The notes under the pieces: generated by a model
The model's database searches: none
Seen by the model: the letters and a program-made list of their open reading frames with translations, nothing else
Told to the model about the DNA's origin: nothing
Source of the DNA: Ecdyonurus torrentis
Lineage: Eukaryota > Arthropoda > Insecta > Ephemeroptera > Heptageniidae
DNA: 64,000 nucleotides
Direction of reading: 5' to 3'
NCBI GenBank assembly: GCA_949318235.1
Contig: OX439134.1
Span: 21,846,408-21,910,407 of the forward strand
Shown here: piece after piece, positions 27,582 to 37,171 of the stretch
Position numbering within the stretch: position 1 is the stretch's first letter
Layout of the letters: each line of letters starts with the position of its first letter
Translations under genes and position numbers: made by a program

Positions 27582-29308
27582 ATGACAACCAGTTTTTATG
27601 TCGATAAAAAGCACAGTGATAGAGAAAGGTATCAAATATTATAAAAACAACAACTATTTCATTTACTTGTACAGACAAAACCCCTGGTTTGTTGACTTGC
27701 CGTGATTAAATACGTAATTTTTGTGATTGCAGATGGATCTGTATTTACCCTGCTTACATCAACAGTAAGAAAACTAGGGCCGAGGGACGCAGAGTGCCTT
27801 TAGAGAAGGTATATCTTAATATATAATCTAGTTACAGTAATTTAAGTACTGTTTATCATGGTTATTTATATCATTGTGGGGAAATTAAAGTAGATAATTG
27901 ATTCGAAATTTCATTGTGTACATACATACCGGTATGTACACATATGTTAGCAAATGAACTAAAAAGAACCATAGAATGCATATAAAAACGTGCAGCTAAT
28001 AATTATGATGTTGCTACATATGTATTGGGTGCTTTCACTCATTCAAGCTTGCGCATTTAGGCCATATAAGCAGAAAATAACATTGTGGACAGGCAGCTCC
28101 GCAGCTATCATTTTTGGTTGTTTTGATGCTAGGCGGACCAACGTTATTACAGTCAACCGGGCTGACTTTGAACACCCGTTTATCTCTACTTTGGGCACTC
28201 ATTTCAAAGTTTTGAAATATGTCATTAAGATCAAAAACAAATTTGAACAATAGTAAGATTCTTCAAATTTCTAAAATGAGGCCCATTTTCTAAGTCACCC
28301 CAGTTGACTGATACACATTGTCTGGAGTAATTTTAGATTTAAGTGAACAAATGCAGACCCAGTTGCAGTGGCTCACCGTTTCCCCAAAATAATTTTTTCA
28401 AGTTCCCACTAAATGACTCATATCACTGTTTATACCAATCTCATTGGTAGTCCATTCCAGTCCTTCACCGTCCTAGAGATGAACGAATACTTGCATGATT
28501 AGTATTACTTACCATTCAATTGTATTTCTTATTATCATCACCCATGCCCATATACATCCCTTCTGTAAGTTTCTCCCTCAGCTCCATCCATCCCTTGAAC
28601 CCTCTACCAATCTTATACATCACTGTGAGTCTCCTCTCCCTCCTATGCCCCTCTAGGTCTTCCCATGTTGTTGTTTTTTTTTTTTTTTTTTTTTGCTTGC
28701 CATATTGTGTTATCGTGCTATGCACCAATCCCAGTCCCAGTCAAGACATTATGGTAATTACTGTACCATATTTGTGACACTATCATAATAGTACGTTATC
28801 ACCTTCTGTTCTCCACCTCATGTGTTTGCCCAACACCAAAATCATCAGTCAATTCATATATATATATTTTTTGCTTTACCGTTTCTTTTGAAACTTATGT
28901 TAAAAGAGTTCACTTTAAAAAATGATAGCCCAACTATACCCTTATATCTTTAACTTTACCACTGGCCAAACTTTAGTAACCTGTTAAACTCAGACAACGC
29001 TTACCAGTAGCTACCTTTTACAATGTTAAATGAGTGTACATTTTAAATAAATACAAAGCTATAATATGTACAACTATAATATCAGTACACCCCAAATCAT
29101 TCAAATTGGTGGGCATGCCAGGTAAAAAAAATTTGAAGCCCGGGCCTTCGCTTGCTCTCAGTCGCGCTCAGGTGGTAGAGGGTGGGGGAGAAGGGGACAC
29201 ATATCACAGTGGTAGAGGGAGGAGCACCCGAGTGACACGTTTTCTCGACAATGAGCAGATAACACTGCGATATGTCACCTTCTCTCTCTACCTCTACCAC
29301 CTTAGCGC

Positions 29309-29399
<91 letters not shown>

Positions 29400-31924
29400 C
29401 CCGCACTTAAGTTAGAGTTTTTTTCCTGGCACGCCCACCAATTTAGATGATTCAGGGTGTACATATAAATTGTCAGGACATATCAGTGATATCAGGGCAT
29501 GCGTAAAGAAGTTGATGGCGGAAAATCTATAAATGTGCTCAGACGATTCATATTTTTATAATTAATGATTTTCCAAGATGTTGAAATATGCCGCTAAAAC
29601 ATGGATTGCAGGTGACGAATAGTTCTCGTCTTTACTTCAATTTTTGGTCAGAGAGAACCCACCCACCACCCACTCATATGTTTATATGGTTTTCCCATAT
29701 AAACTGCAAATTTAAAATATAATACTTATATCTGTAGCTATATATTAACTGAAATGATTTTCAGGCAGTAGAAAACCCTACTGCTCAGGAAATCCGAGAT
29801 GTCCTTGATGCCTCCAACTTGAAGATTGGCGTTGAGCGTAAGATCTACAGCAGAGAGAGGAGTAAAGAGCCTCAGTTCTGGGGACGTATCAGAGTGCAGA
29901 TCAAGAATGACGACGGAACTGCGTGTAAATCTGATCTCGCCACACGTAAGTCAACGTTGTCGTATCCAGTGTCTCTTACATGTCTTCTGACTCCCTGTAT
30001 AAATCTGTAGACAAGCTGATTCAATCTTTTTCACTCTAGCGCTGTGATTGGCTAAAACTAACTATTACTAATACTGTAACATGAGGTTTGAGGGCTTGTT
30101 GTCACCTGAGCAAAAGTATAGAGCTAAAAAAACTATGGATGCGCCATCAGGTGTTTTAGTTCAAAAGGGGCGTGTCCTCTTCGCCGAGAAAGGATTGCCC
30201 TATACTGATAGCATTGTGGAACTTCTTAGGGCTGTAAGCTGCAACCTCTAGTTAAACCTTAGTTATCTTTTTTTTAATTGTTGCAACAATCAAAATAACA
30301 ACTTAACTACGGTTTAACTAGTTAGTTAGCGTCGCAGCTTACGGGGGTTAATAATTTTTTTACTCAAGCTGTATGTACAATATCACTACAGTGATAATTG
30401 ATTTAATAACTTTGGGGTGTTAGGTACACATAAAAAATATATCCAAGATGCATCAACGTTTCTGTGCTACTGTCACTTTGTTTGAAAGTTAATATCCTAT
30501 CTCGGCTATCATTGCTATCCTTTCTTGGCGAGCGTGCGCGGGCACATTTGCTACAGTGTTGCCAAGCCATTTTTTTCTTCTATTCCTGTTACAACTCTGG
30601 TTATCCCTGTTTACGTCATACATTATATAACATTTCTAACCTTTAGTCAGCCTTATCATTAGAGACCAGATTTTTTGGTGAAAATGCACAAATAGTAAGT
30701 TATTTACCTGCATCACAACTTATTGTGAGTTTACATTAATAATATTTCTAAGCTTTTTACCAGTGAAGTATCTACCAATTTTTTTATAAACACACAGTAC
30801 ATTGTGAAGCAAAAAGCCTAACTATGAAATTTTGCAGGCATAATCGTAATATTCACCAAAAAACCCTGTCTCTACTTATCATAATAGTTTTGAGCCACCA
30901 AACGTATCACAGTGTTCCCTCTAGAGGGATAATTTAACTTTTGTATAAAGAATCGGCCCAATGTCCCTTACATGTCTTCCGACTCCCTGTATAAATTTGT
31001 AGACAAGCATGATTGCAGTTTTTACACTAACACCGCGATTGGCAGCCAAAACTACTATTACTAATCTGCTTCACAAAGGTTTGAGGTCTTGTTGTCACCT
31101 GACAAGGTACGTTTGTGACTTGTCAGAAAGATTTTGAGCTGAAATTTGGTACATAGGTAGAGTTTTGGACCCGCCGATTTTGACAACGGTTCCTTAATAA
31201 GGGTCCAAAATTCTACCTATGTACCAAATTTCAGCTCAAAATCTTTCTGACAAGTCACAAACGTACCTTGTGAGCGCAAGAATTCCGAGTGTTTAAAAAA
31301 TCAGCCAAGAGTTGGAAGATATGCAAGGTGACATTGGATTGCATTGTAGAAAGAATAGATTGCAGATACTATTGTTGAGCATTGTAAGTGGGTCCTCTTT
31401 TCCGTAGAAGGCAGTTACATGGTACTGACTCAAAGAGCCCTTGAACAGAGCAGTGGCAACCTCATATGTTTTAGGCTACCCTAAAACTGAAGTAATGAAA
31501 GTATAAATTAAGAAGGTGGGTGGGTGGGGAGTATTTAATTTTGTATAAGTTTTAGAATAATAATCTTTATTGATTATTGACCCAAGCAGTTCATAGTAAA
31601 CAATTATAGTTACAACTTATATTTTGAATGTTATATTTTGAGTATATTGAATATCAAAATTGAATAAAATAGTTTCTCGATTTCTTAGTGTATTTCAACA
31701 TTATATCCCCAAATATGTTAGCTATTTCCTGACTAATTATATCCCCAAATGTGTTAGCTATTTCCTGACTAAACCCTGATGCTTATTATGTCACAGGAGA
31801 TGCTTTGCTGGAGCACCTTGGTCAGATGATCCCCAAACTGAAGTCTCGCTCACAACGACCGGCCACAGAACAACAAGCATCCCAAGCATCGTCCTCACGT
31901 AAGAAGGGAAAGGGAAGAAGATAA
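27582..31924 (+). CDS. SRP19: Signal recognition particle 19 kDa subunit (SRP19), complete, 4 coding exons
   Basis: Coding exons are 27582-27628, 27733-27808, 29765-29945 and 31797-31924 (stop TAA at 31922). All introns are GT-AG, with phases 2, 0 and 1. The spliced product is 143 aa; animal SRP19 is about 144 aa. It reads RERWICIYPAYINSKKT, AEGRRVP, AVENPT.QEI and IYSRE, then FWGRIRVQIKNDDG, then MIPKLKSR, and ends in a basic KKGKGRR tail. This is the SRP19 fold and lysine-rich C-terminus in the expected order. SRP19 binds SRP RNA helices 6 and 8 so that SRP54 can load, which serves cotranslational targeting to the ER. The start at 27582 (MTTSFYVDKK) is the only in-frame ATG close upstream of the conserved block. 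A GCCAG before it at 27556-27560 could also be a splice acceptor for a 5' UTR exon. Intron 3 (1.85 kb) and intron 2 (1.96 kb) are full of transposon hairpins. Family assignment is certain; exon borders are inferred from consensus splice sites and frame continuity. Confidence 0.96.
28148..28312. mobile_element. Tc1-like hairpin MITE W, copy 2, in SRP19 intron 2
   Basis: TACAGTCAACCGGGCTGACT to AAGTCACCCCAGTTGACTG. The interior (CATTAAGATCAAAAACAAAT) is collinear with the reverse of 48.8 kb. Confidence 0.8.
28360..28728 (-). pseudogene. Degenerate LINE C-terminal remnant in SRP19 intron 2
   Basis: Read on the minus strand, one frame gives EDLEGHRRERRLTVMYKIG at about 28665-28610. A second frame, after in-frame stops, gives SRTVKDWNGLP near 28480-28450. 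This order matches the end of the RT ORF in CR1/Jockey-like non-LTR elements (ERR..RL..MYKI.NG ... RT...WN.LP). The frame change and stops mark it as decayed. A poly-A-tailed SINE tail (complement of 28676-28760) sits directly upstream. Assignment rests on motif spacing only. Confidence 0.55.
28676..28760 (-). mobile_element. SINE 3' tail with poly-A
   Basis: Reverse complement of the sequence seen at 2280-2325: GTCTTGACTGGGACTGGGAT, then GCACGATAACACAATATGGC, then a poly-A tail (T-run at 28676-28694). It lies in SRP19 intron 2 beside the LINE remnant. Only the 3' part is clear. Confidence 0.6.
29086..29461. mobile_element. Hairpin-ended element Y with (GA)n, SRP19 intron 2
   Basis: TACACCCCAAATCATTCAAA, TTGGTGGGCATGCCAGG to CCTGGCACGCCCACCAATTT, GATTCAGGGTGTA, with TA at both edges. 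Inside are a second inverted pair around GGTGGTAGAG and CTCTACCACC, and an 82-bp (GA)n run at 29312-29393. Confidence 0.8.
29966..30112 (+). repeat. Intronic duplication, unit 1
   Basis: TCTTACATGTCTTCTGACTC ... TGTAGACAAGC ... GTTTGAGGGCTTGTTGTCAC matches 30957-31102 in the same orientation with moderate divergence. Both are in SRP19 intron 3. Confidence 0.75.
30117..30575 (+). repeat. Repeat R, copy 1, containing P
   Basis: GAGCTAAAAAAACTATGGAT, CGCCATCAGGTGTTTTAGTT, CGCCGAGAAAGGATTGCCCT, then P (30226-30352), then ACTCAAGCTGTATGTACAAT ... CTCGGCTATCATTGCTATCC ... TTTGCTACAGTGTTGCCAAG. Reverse of 36690-37023. Confidence 0.8.
30226..30352. mobile_element. Short hairpin TTAA element P, copy 1
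   Basis: About 125 bp: TTAGGGCTGTAAGCTGCAAC to GTCGCAGCTTACGGGGGTTA. Almost identical to 38199-38325 across its length. The partner repeat R2 lacks it. Confidence 0.82.
30957..31102 (+). repeat. Intronic duplication, unit 2
   Basis: CCTTACATGTCTTCCGACTC ... TGTAGACAAGC ... GTTTGAGGTCTTGTTGTCAC. It ends at the hairpin Q insertion. Confidence 0.75.
31103..31270. mobile_element. Near-perfect hairpin element Q in SRP19 intron 3
   Basis: Arms 31104-31172 and 31201-31269 are complementary over 69 bp with one mismatch, around a 28-nt loop. Ends CAAGGTACG/CGTACCTTG are flanked by TGA on both sides. The duplicated intron segment at 29968-30112 keeps a single TGA here. Confidence 0.88.
31430..31480 (+). 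repeat. Half copy of U2 in SRP19 intron 3
   Basis: AAAGAGCCCTTGAACAGAGC, GTGGCAACCTCATATGTTTT, AGGCTACCC matches the left arm of U2. No right arm. Confidence 0.55.
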
Positions 31925-32013
31925 ACCTTTACCTTGTGTCACTCTTCACTGCATTGTAACTCAAACACCTTTGTTATTATGAGGGGTACTACATATGACT
32001 AACTTTTTTTATA

Positions 32014-32181
32014 TATTGACTAATAAAGGAACAACTATTTTGTGGCCGACTATAAGCGATTTTGCTCACATCTGCTTCTGTTTCTACTTGCTACACATGA
32101 GCAGTACGTCAAAACGGAAGCAGATGTGACCGAAATTGCTTAAAGTCGGCCTCAAAACAGTTGTTCCTTTGTTAGTCAATA
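32014..32181. mobile_element. Family C hairpin MITE, copy 2, just 3' of SRP19
   Basis: TATTGACTAATAAAGGAACA to TTCCTTTGTTAGTCAATA with TA on both flanks. Arms contain CACATCTGCTTCTGTTT and AACGGAAGCAGATGTGA. Its left end supplies AATAAA at 32022, 98 bp after the SRP19 stop. Confidence 0.85.
32022..32027 (+). terminator. Candidate SRP19 polyadenylation signal AATAAA
   Basis: First AATAAA after the SRP19 stop, 98 bp downstream. It lies inside the left terminus of a family C MITE. The cleavage site is not known. Confidence 0.5.
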
Positions 32182-32215
32182 TCTCTACTCATGTAAAATA
32201 TTTTATCAAAGTAAA

Positions 32216-32453
32216 GACTAGGTAACCCAACAAGCAGTGTCTTACTTTTATCACATTGAAGTCCATAACTAGGTGAAGATCTTGATGGCACAGTTTACAC
32301 AGATATTTACATTGATTGAAAAGATTCTTCAATTGTGTAAAGTAATAACGTTTGTAAATCTGTTCCCTTGTTCCAAAAAATATGCTCAATTCCATTTAGA
32401 AATCACTGGGTCCAGTGATTGTCATTTCATTTTTTTAGTGGTTTGGAGGGAGG

Positions 32454-32494
<41 letters not shown>

Positions 32495-32935
32495 ATTACG
32501 AAAACCATTAATTAATGTAAGCAACTAAAGAAGAAGGCTGTCGCCTCTCGCGACATTGTAACCAATGTAAATATTTGTGTAAACTGTGCCATCAAGGGGT
32601 GCGTACCGTATTCACTTGCGAGCGCTGAAAGTGCTGACAAAACGTACCGTATCACCTCTGTCAGCGCTTCACAGCGTTTACCGAAAAGACCCGAACGGGC
32701 AACAGCTGATGCTGATAACCTCTGCGCGCTGCTGAAGGTAAATAGGTGAGGCGCCTCACAGAGGTCTGGCGTACCGTATTTGCTAGCGCAAAGTATCCAA
32801 ATTGCTCAGAATTCATACCGTATTGCCACAGCACTGCACAGCGCTCTCATCGAAATACGGTACGCACCCAAGATCTTCACCTAGCTATACACTTCATCAT
32901 GGTAAGGTACTGCTGCTTGATTTACCTAGTCTCTC
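32216..32935. mobile_element. Foldback element M, interrupted by L
   Basis: Left arm GACTAGGTAACCCAACAAGC, GAAGATCTTGATGGCACAGT, TTACACAGATATTTACATTG. Right arm is the complement, CAATGTAAATATTTGTGTAA to TGCTTGATTTACCTAGTC. A long poly-A run (32455-32490) lies in the middle. Element L interrupts the right arm. Confidence 0.78.
32597..32869. mobile_element. Element L nested in M
   Basis: A 273-bp element with perfect 16-bp inverted ends GGGTGCGTACCGTATT / AATACGGTACGCACCC, flanked by AAG. Internal TACCGTAT copies at 32612, 32686 and 32818-type positions. GC-rich compared with its surroundings. Confidence 0.82.
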
Positions 32936-32949
32936 TTTTGAAATATTAT

Positions 32950-33080
32950 GAGAAATAAACCATTGTGGTTTGGTATGATAAATTTGAAAGAAAGGGATTA
33001 GAGAAAACCATAAACTGGGGAAGAGAGACTTACAGTTTGGTGAAAATCTTGGTAGCACAAAAAAGTAAAAGGAAAGGGGG

Positions 33081-33112
<32 letters not shown>

Positions 33113-33380
33113 ATGTGCATCAATAATGCTGTTAGTAAACCCTGTTCTCTGCTCCTAAAATGACGATCAACTTTGGTTATTCAAATGGAATGGGCATTTT
33201 TTGGTGCAATAGAATAGGGTTTACGAACCACAAAACATATTGTACCAGATATATTTGTGTTGCAAGATTTTCACCAAACTTTGGCACTCAATTTGATATG
33301 GTAAGACCACTGATGGTTTTCTCCTATCTTTTTGTTTCAAATTTATTTAGTCTATTCAAATCAAAATGGATTTACTTTCC
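32950..33380. mobile_element. Foldback element N, copy 1
   Basis: Left arm AAACCATTGTGGTTTGGTAT ... TTTGGTGAAAATCTTGGTAG. Right arm GCAAGATTTTCACCAAACTT ... GATATGGTAAGACCACTGAT ... TTTCAAATTTATTTAG. The loop has a poly-A run and an O-repeat. Confidence 0.7.
33156..33238 (+). repeat. O-repeat fragment inside N1
   Basis: AAAATGACGATCAACTTTGG, TTATTCAAATGGAATGGGCA, TAGGGTTTACGAACCA. Confidence 0.55.
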
Positions 33381-33837
33381 TAATAAATCAGTATGTCCCC
33401 TATTAAAAAATTCTCCAATCTCCATGAACCAGTAGTGCAGTAAAAATGTTAACACTCATATTCAGTTTATAGAAAGCTAGCTACCTTTTTTCAAGTTTGG
33501 TGCATATCCAAATCAATCGAGCCATCACTAAACTGAAAAGTAAAGCTCTAAAACTTTATTTACTCACTTTTGAAGAATAAATAATATAATATGCAAATTT
33601 AGCCTAATCTAATAATTTACAATGCTGTGTTAAAAGAGGTACATATATGCCTTACACTATGTTAAATTAATATCAAATTTTATAATTTCTTTTTCACCAT
33701 TAAAAGGTTTTTGTTTATGTATATTTATACATCTTTTTATTCCATCCCTTCATTTAGCTTCAAAATAAATTACTGAATAAGTGATCAATTTTACGATCTA
33801 CGTCCCATGTGATTTCACTAAATAGAGAATTTACTAT

Positions 33838-34066
33838 ATATCGATATTGCTGCTAACAATATGTCTATCTCATTTTTTTGTCACAAGAAACAAAATGTCT
33901 ATCTCCTATTTTGTCACGCAAAGCAAAATGTCTATCTCGAGCGCCATCTACATAAAGTTCGGGAACGAGATAGACATTTTGCATCACGTGATAAAATATG
34001 AGATAGACATTTTGCTCCCTATGACAAAAAACAAGATATGCATTTTGTTCGCAACAAGATCGATAT
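33838..34066. mobile_element. Iterated-unit hairpin J, copy 2
   Basis: Same ends and spacer as copy 1. All 33-bp units read AAAATGTCTATCTC instead of AAAGGCCTATCTC, in both arms. Confidence 0.85.
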
Positions 34067-34068
34067 AT

Positions 34069-34262
34069 AAACTGGGGTGACTTTGAACACTTCTTGAAGT
34101 ATTTTGCAAATATCTTCAAAAATAATTTTTTAAGTGCAACTAAAATTTTTTGAAGTGGTGTAGCTCACTTACCACTATTAATCCCATGTGTTGTTTTTAA
34201 ATGTCCTCAAAAACCCTAATTAACAAAAAAATAAAACTAGGTGTTCAAAGTCACCCCGGCTT
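34069..34262. mobile_element. Hairpin-ended element sharing W termini
   Basis: AACTGGGGTGACTTTGAACA to GGTGTTCAAAGTCACCCCGG. The interior is unlike W. It starts three bases after the J2 hairpin. Confidence 0.65.
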
Positions 34263-34324
34263 CAATATATTATGTATATGATATTATGTATATGCTAATA
34301 AAAAGATTTGTTAGTAAAACACAG

Positions 34325-34523
34325 ATAGATTAGAAAAAAAAAAAGGGTAATGTGAGATACAGTACTATGAGCTTACACTAATAAGCCGTTGTAGAGAAAG
34401 ATTTCTACCCCTGGCTGAAATGAAAAATTTGGCCTTAGTTACAAATTATTTTCTCTACCACTGTGTCCCTGTCAGTGTAAGCTCATTATTATCTTACATT
34501 ACCCTTATTTTTCTAATCTATAT
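34325..34523. repeat. Inverted-ended element KK
   Basis: TAGATTAGAAAAAAAAAAAG, GGTAATGTGAGATACAG, GAGCTTACACT on the left; AGTGTAAGCTCATTATTATC, TTACATTACCCTTATTTTTC, TAATCTA on the right. Hairpin K1 follows at once. Confidence 0.65.
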
Positions 34524-34527
34524 CAAC

Positions 34528-34720
34528 ACCTCCGCGTCAAAAGCGAGCATCTACACTTTCCAGATTTCCGACAAAACGACTATCTACACTTTCCGAGCAG
34601 CGCTGTAACTCGACTATCGGCCATAAGCTTAACATTGCAGTTGTTCGGTGGCGGAAAATGTAGATAGTCGTTTTCTCGGAAATCTGGAAAGTGTAGATGC
34701 TCGCTTTTGACGCAGAGGCG
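34528..34720. mobile_element. Iterated-motif hairpin K, copy 1
   Basis: CGCGTCAAAAGCGAGCATCT, ACACTTTCCAGATTTCCGAC, CTATCTACACTTTCCGAGCA, with a near-perfect complementary right arm ending CGCTTTTGACGC. The repeated motif CTACACTTTCC occurs twice per arm. Confidence 0.82.
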
Positions 34721-35276
34721 CATCGATGTGTTTCTCTATTAAATCTTTTTATTATTATACATATTGCATGGTCGATTTTTCTTATTTTTTATAATATATT
34801 ATAGCTTTTCAATGAAGTTTAATTCGAGTAATATAAATTTAATTTTAATATTGCAATTTTGCATGTATCTGTAATAAAAGTAAGAAAATAAAATGACTAA
34901 ATAATAAATAAATTTTATAAAATTAAGCTATGATAGGTTTCTTTCCGTAAAAAGTAATTAATTTTTAGCCCATGCAGAAAGTGTTTTCTTAACACAGCTA
35001 TATAGTATTGCATATTATGTGATTTTTGGACCATGAGAAATATCGGATTTTCGGATAAGTCAGAGGTCAGTTTTAAAACAATTCATTTCTTGACATATTT
35101 ACTTTCCAAAACTTTGATGTAAATACGTAAATTTACTGAAGGATATATTAGTTTTAACTTTCCAAATTATATTTTTAAATTTACGACACTAAAACAAAAG
35201 TAAAAAAGAGTTCATCAGTTCATTTCAAACCACAACTTTTACCCGCACAAAATCACCACCTAACTGAATGAGTGCT

Positions 35277-35370
35277 GATTGGTTCGAAACTTTGTCGTAC
35301 TTGTTTCTGATTGGCTCATCAGTTGAAAAAAGTACTGCAAAAAATTATTTCATTCGTCGCTGATTGGTCG
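35277..35370. promoter_or_regulatory. Three NF-Y-type CTGATTGG boxes
   Basis: GCTGATTGGTT (35275-35284), TCTGATTGGCT (35307-35316) and GCTGATTGGTC (35360-35369) match the inverted CCAAT box with its preferred flanks, within 95 bp. Downstream, GACAGGACTGGATTTATAAA and AGAAAAAAG|GTAAAT (donor at 35470) could be a first exon. No known gene follows, so the direction and target are unknown. Confidence 0.4.
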
Positions 35371-35749
35371 ATTGCTGGTCGATTGTGTTTTGTTTATTTT
35401 TAAAAAAACAGCTGTCGATTAATTTACACGTACAGGACAGGACTGGATTTATAAAGTGTCAGAAAAAAGGTAAATTTTACGTTATTTTATGTCAAATATT
35501 TATATGATGATGACATGTATTTAATCTTCAATTATACGAGAAGGTACTACGCCAATTTAAAGCAACATTGGTCAATATTATGGCAGATATAACGTTGCAT
35601 CGTTGCTTGGTTGTGTTTGACATATATATGTATATTATGTGGCACTTATATATACATACATATATTATGTATTTGACAGAAGTTTTATGTAATTAAGATA
35701 CATTAATACATTCATATAATCACTTGTTTGTTGTTTTAATTTTGTGCAG

Positions 35750-35953
35750 CAAAGTAATTGTTCCGATTTAAAACAATGCTGTTCAACAACTTGCTGCGAA
35801 AAGTTATGTATAATGATGAATACATACGGTATATGTATAGCAGCGAATGCGCACTCTGTTGAGCAAGGACATGTGTGTATGGCTTTCAACCTTTTAGAAC
35901 ACAAAAATATTATCATAAATTATATATGTACACACATATGTATATGCATATAG
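35750..35953 (+). other. Open segment after a strong splice acceptor, cysteine-rich in one frame
   Basis: The pyrimidine-rich TTGTTTGTTGTTTTAATTTT and GTGCAG end at 35749. The following frame reads QSNCSDLKQCCSTTCCEKLC then CIAANAHSVEQGHVC before TAG at 35951. It has eight cysteines in the first 45 residues but no ATG in frame near the start. Another frame begins ATG CTG TTC at 35776 and stops after 28 codons. No family was recognised and it may be chance. Confidence 0.2.
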
Positions 35954-36117
35954 ACAGTATTAATGTTTCTCCTAGTCTGGTTGTTATCCGAGCCTGCAAT
36001 GGTATAGTGTGCGCGTTGGTTGTGCGTTCGTTGCTTGGTGGGTTACCATATATGGGTACCGAGTCGAGTACCTGTACATTTGCCTGTGAATCGCAGGTTA
36101 AACAGTATAGGAGAGAG

Positions 36118-36372
36118 GATTAGGTTTAACAGCTAAGCTAGTGTATTCATGTCTCCGTCCAAGCAGTCAGTCCTGACAATGCAAGGTAGTAGTAGCCCAC
36201 GTCAAGTCAGAGGTTCACCTCATCACACAGCTATATGTAGAGATGTTAAGTGTTAACAGCTAAGTATATTGATGTCTCTGGCCATGCAGTCAGTCCTGGC
36301 AGTGGTGGTAGTGGCCCACATCAAGTCAGAGGTATCTCCGGACGGTTCACCAATCCACCTCATCTCACCCAT
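36118..36372 (+). repeat. Tandem duplication, two about 125-bp units
   Basis: GTTTAACAGCTAAGCTAGTG ... GCAGTCAGTCCTGACAATGC ... CCCACGTCAAGTCAGAGGTT, then GTGTTAACAGCTAAGTATAT ... GCAGTCAGTCCTGGCAGTGG ... CCCACATCAAGTCAGAGGTA. Diverged, non-coding in all frames. Confidence 0.7.
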
Positions 36373-36414
36373 TTCTATTAAATCACGCCTTGTTAGGTTT
36401 ATCTTGTTGTGTGA

Positions 36415-36560
36415 TATTGACTAATTAAGGAACAACTGTTTTGAGGATGCTATATAAGCGAGTTCACTCACATCCGCTTCTGTTTTAACTTACGTACTGC
36501 GCATGCGTAGTAAGTATAGAAATGGAAGTGGATGTGACTGAAATGACTGTATGCAGTAAT
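36415..36560. mobile_element. Family C hairpin MITE, copy 3
   Basis: TATTGACTAATTAAGGAACA, CTCACATCCGCTTCTG, centre ACTGCGCATGCGTAG, GAAGTGGATGTGACTGAAAT. The right terminus has decayed. Confidence 0.75.
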
Positions 36561-36585
36561 ATAAAGTCCCTAAAAATACCAAGTA

Positions 36586-36662
36586 CCAGTCAACCAGGGT
36601 GACTTTGAACACCCATTTATCTCTTCTTTGGGCACTCATTTCAAAATTTTGAAACATGTTAT
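36586..36662. mobile_element. MITE W, single arm
   Basis: CCAGTCAACCAGGGTGACTT, GAACACCCATTTATCTCTTC, CATTTCAAAATTTTGAAACA. The second arm is missing; the break meets element R at about 36665-36690. Confidence 0.65.
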
Positions 36663-36689
36663 GGGAGCAAAAGAAGAAAACAATAACTT

Positions 36690-37023
36690 GGCAACTCTGT
36701 AGCAAATGTGACTTGGCAACACTGTAGCACGCGCGCCGAGAAAGGATAGCTATGATAGCCGAGATAGGATTTTGATTTTAAATCAAAGTGACAGCATCAC
36801 AGAAACGTTGATGCACCTTGCATATATTTTTTATGCATACCTAACACCCCAAAGTTATTAAATCAATTATCACTGCAGTGATATCATACATACAGCTTGA
36901 GTAAAAAAATAATTAGTGAGTTCCCCAATGCTATCAGTATAGGGCAATCCTTTCTCGGCGAAGAGGCCACGCCCCTTTTGAACTAAAACACCAGATGGCG
37001 CATCCATAGTTTTTTAGCTCTAT
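36690..37023 (-). repeat. Repeat R, copy 2, uninterrupted
   Basis: Reverse collinear with 30117-30575: GATAGCTATGATAGCCGAGA, ATCAATTATCACTGCAGTGA, AACACCAGATGGCGCATCCA. No P insertion at TAATTAGTGAG. Confidence 0.8.
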
Positions 37024-37041
37024 TAGGTATCAGTTAGGTAT

Positions 37042-37171
37042 ATTGTCGGGTTTTGAGCACAAACCGTGTATCTACAAAAGCTATGAAGTTCAAAACCTTG
37101 CACAAAAAGATAAATATTTAGACTTTGCTGCTTTTGTAGATACATCATGATTTGTGCTCTAACCCGACAAT
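37042..37171. repeat. Hairpin GG
   Basis: ATTGTCGGGTTTTGAGCACA, GTATCTACAAAAGC pairs with GCTTTTGTAGATACATCATG, TTTGTGCTCTAACCCGACAA. Confidence 0.7.

Noticed and set aside
35980..36120. SINE head with B-box-like GTGCGTTCG
   Set aside because: No convincing A box at the right spacing and no second copy of the segment.
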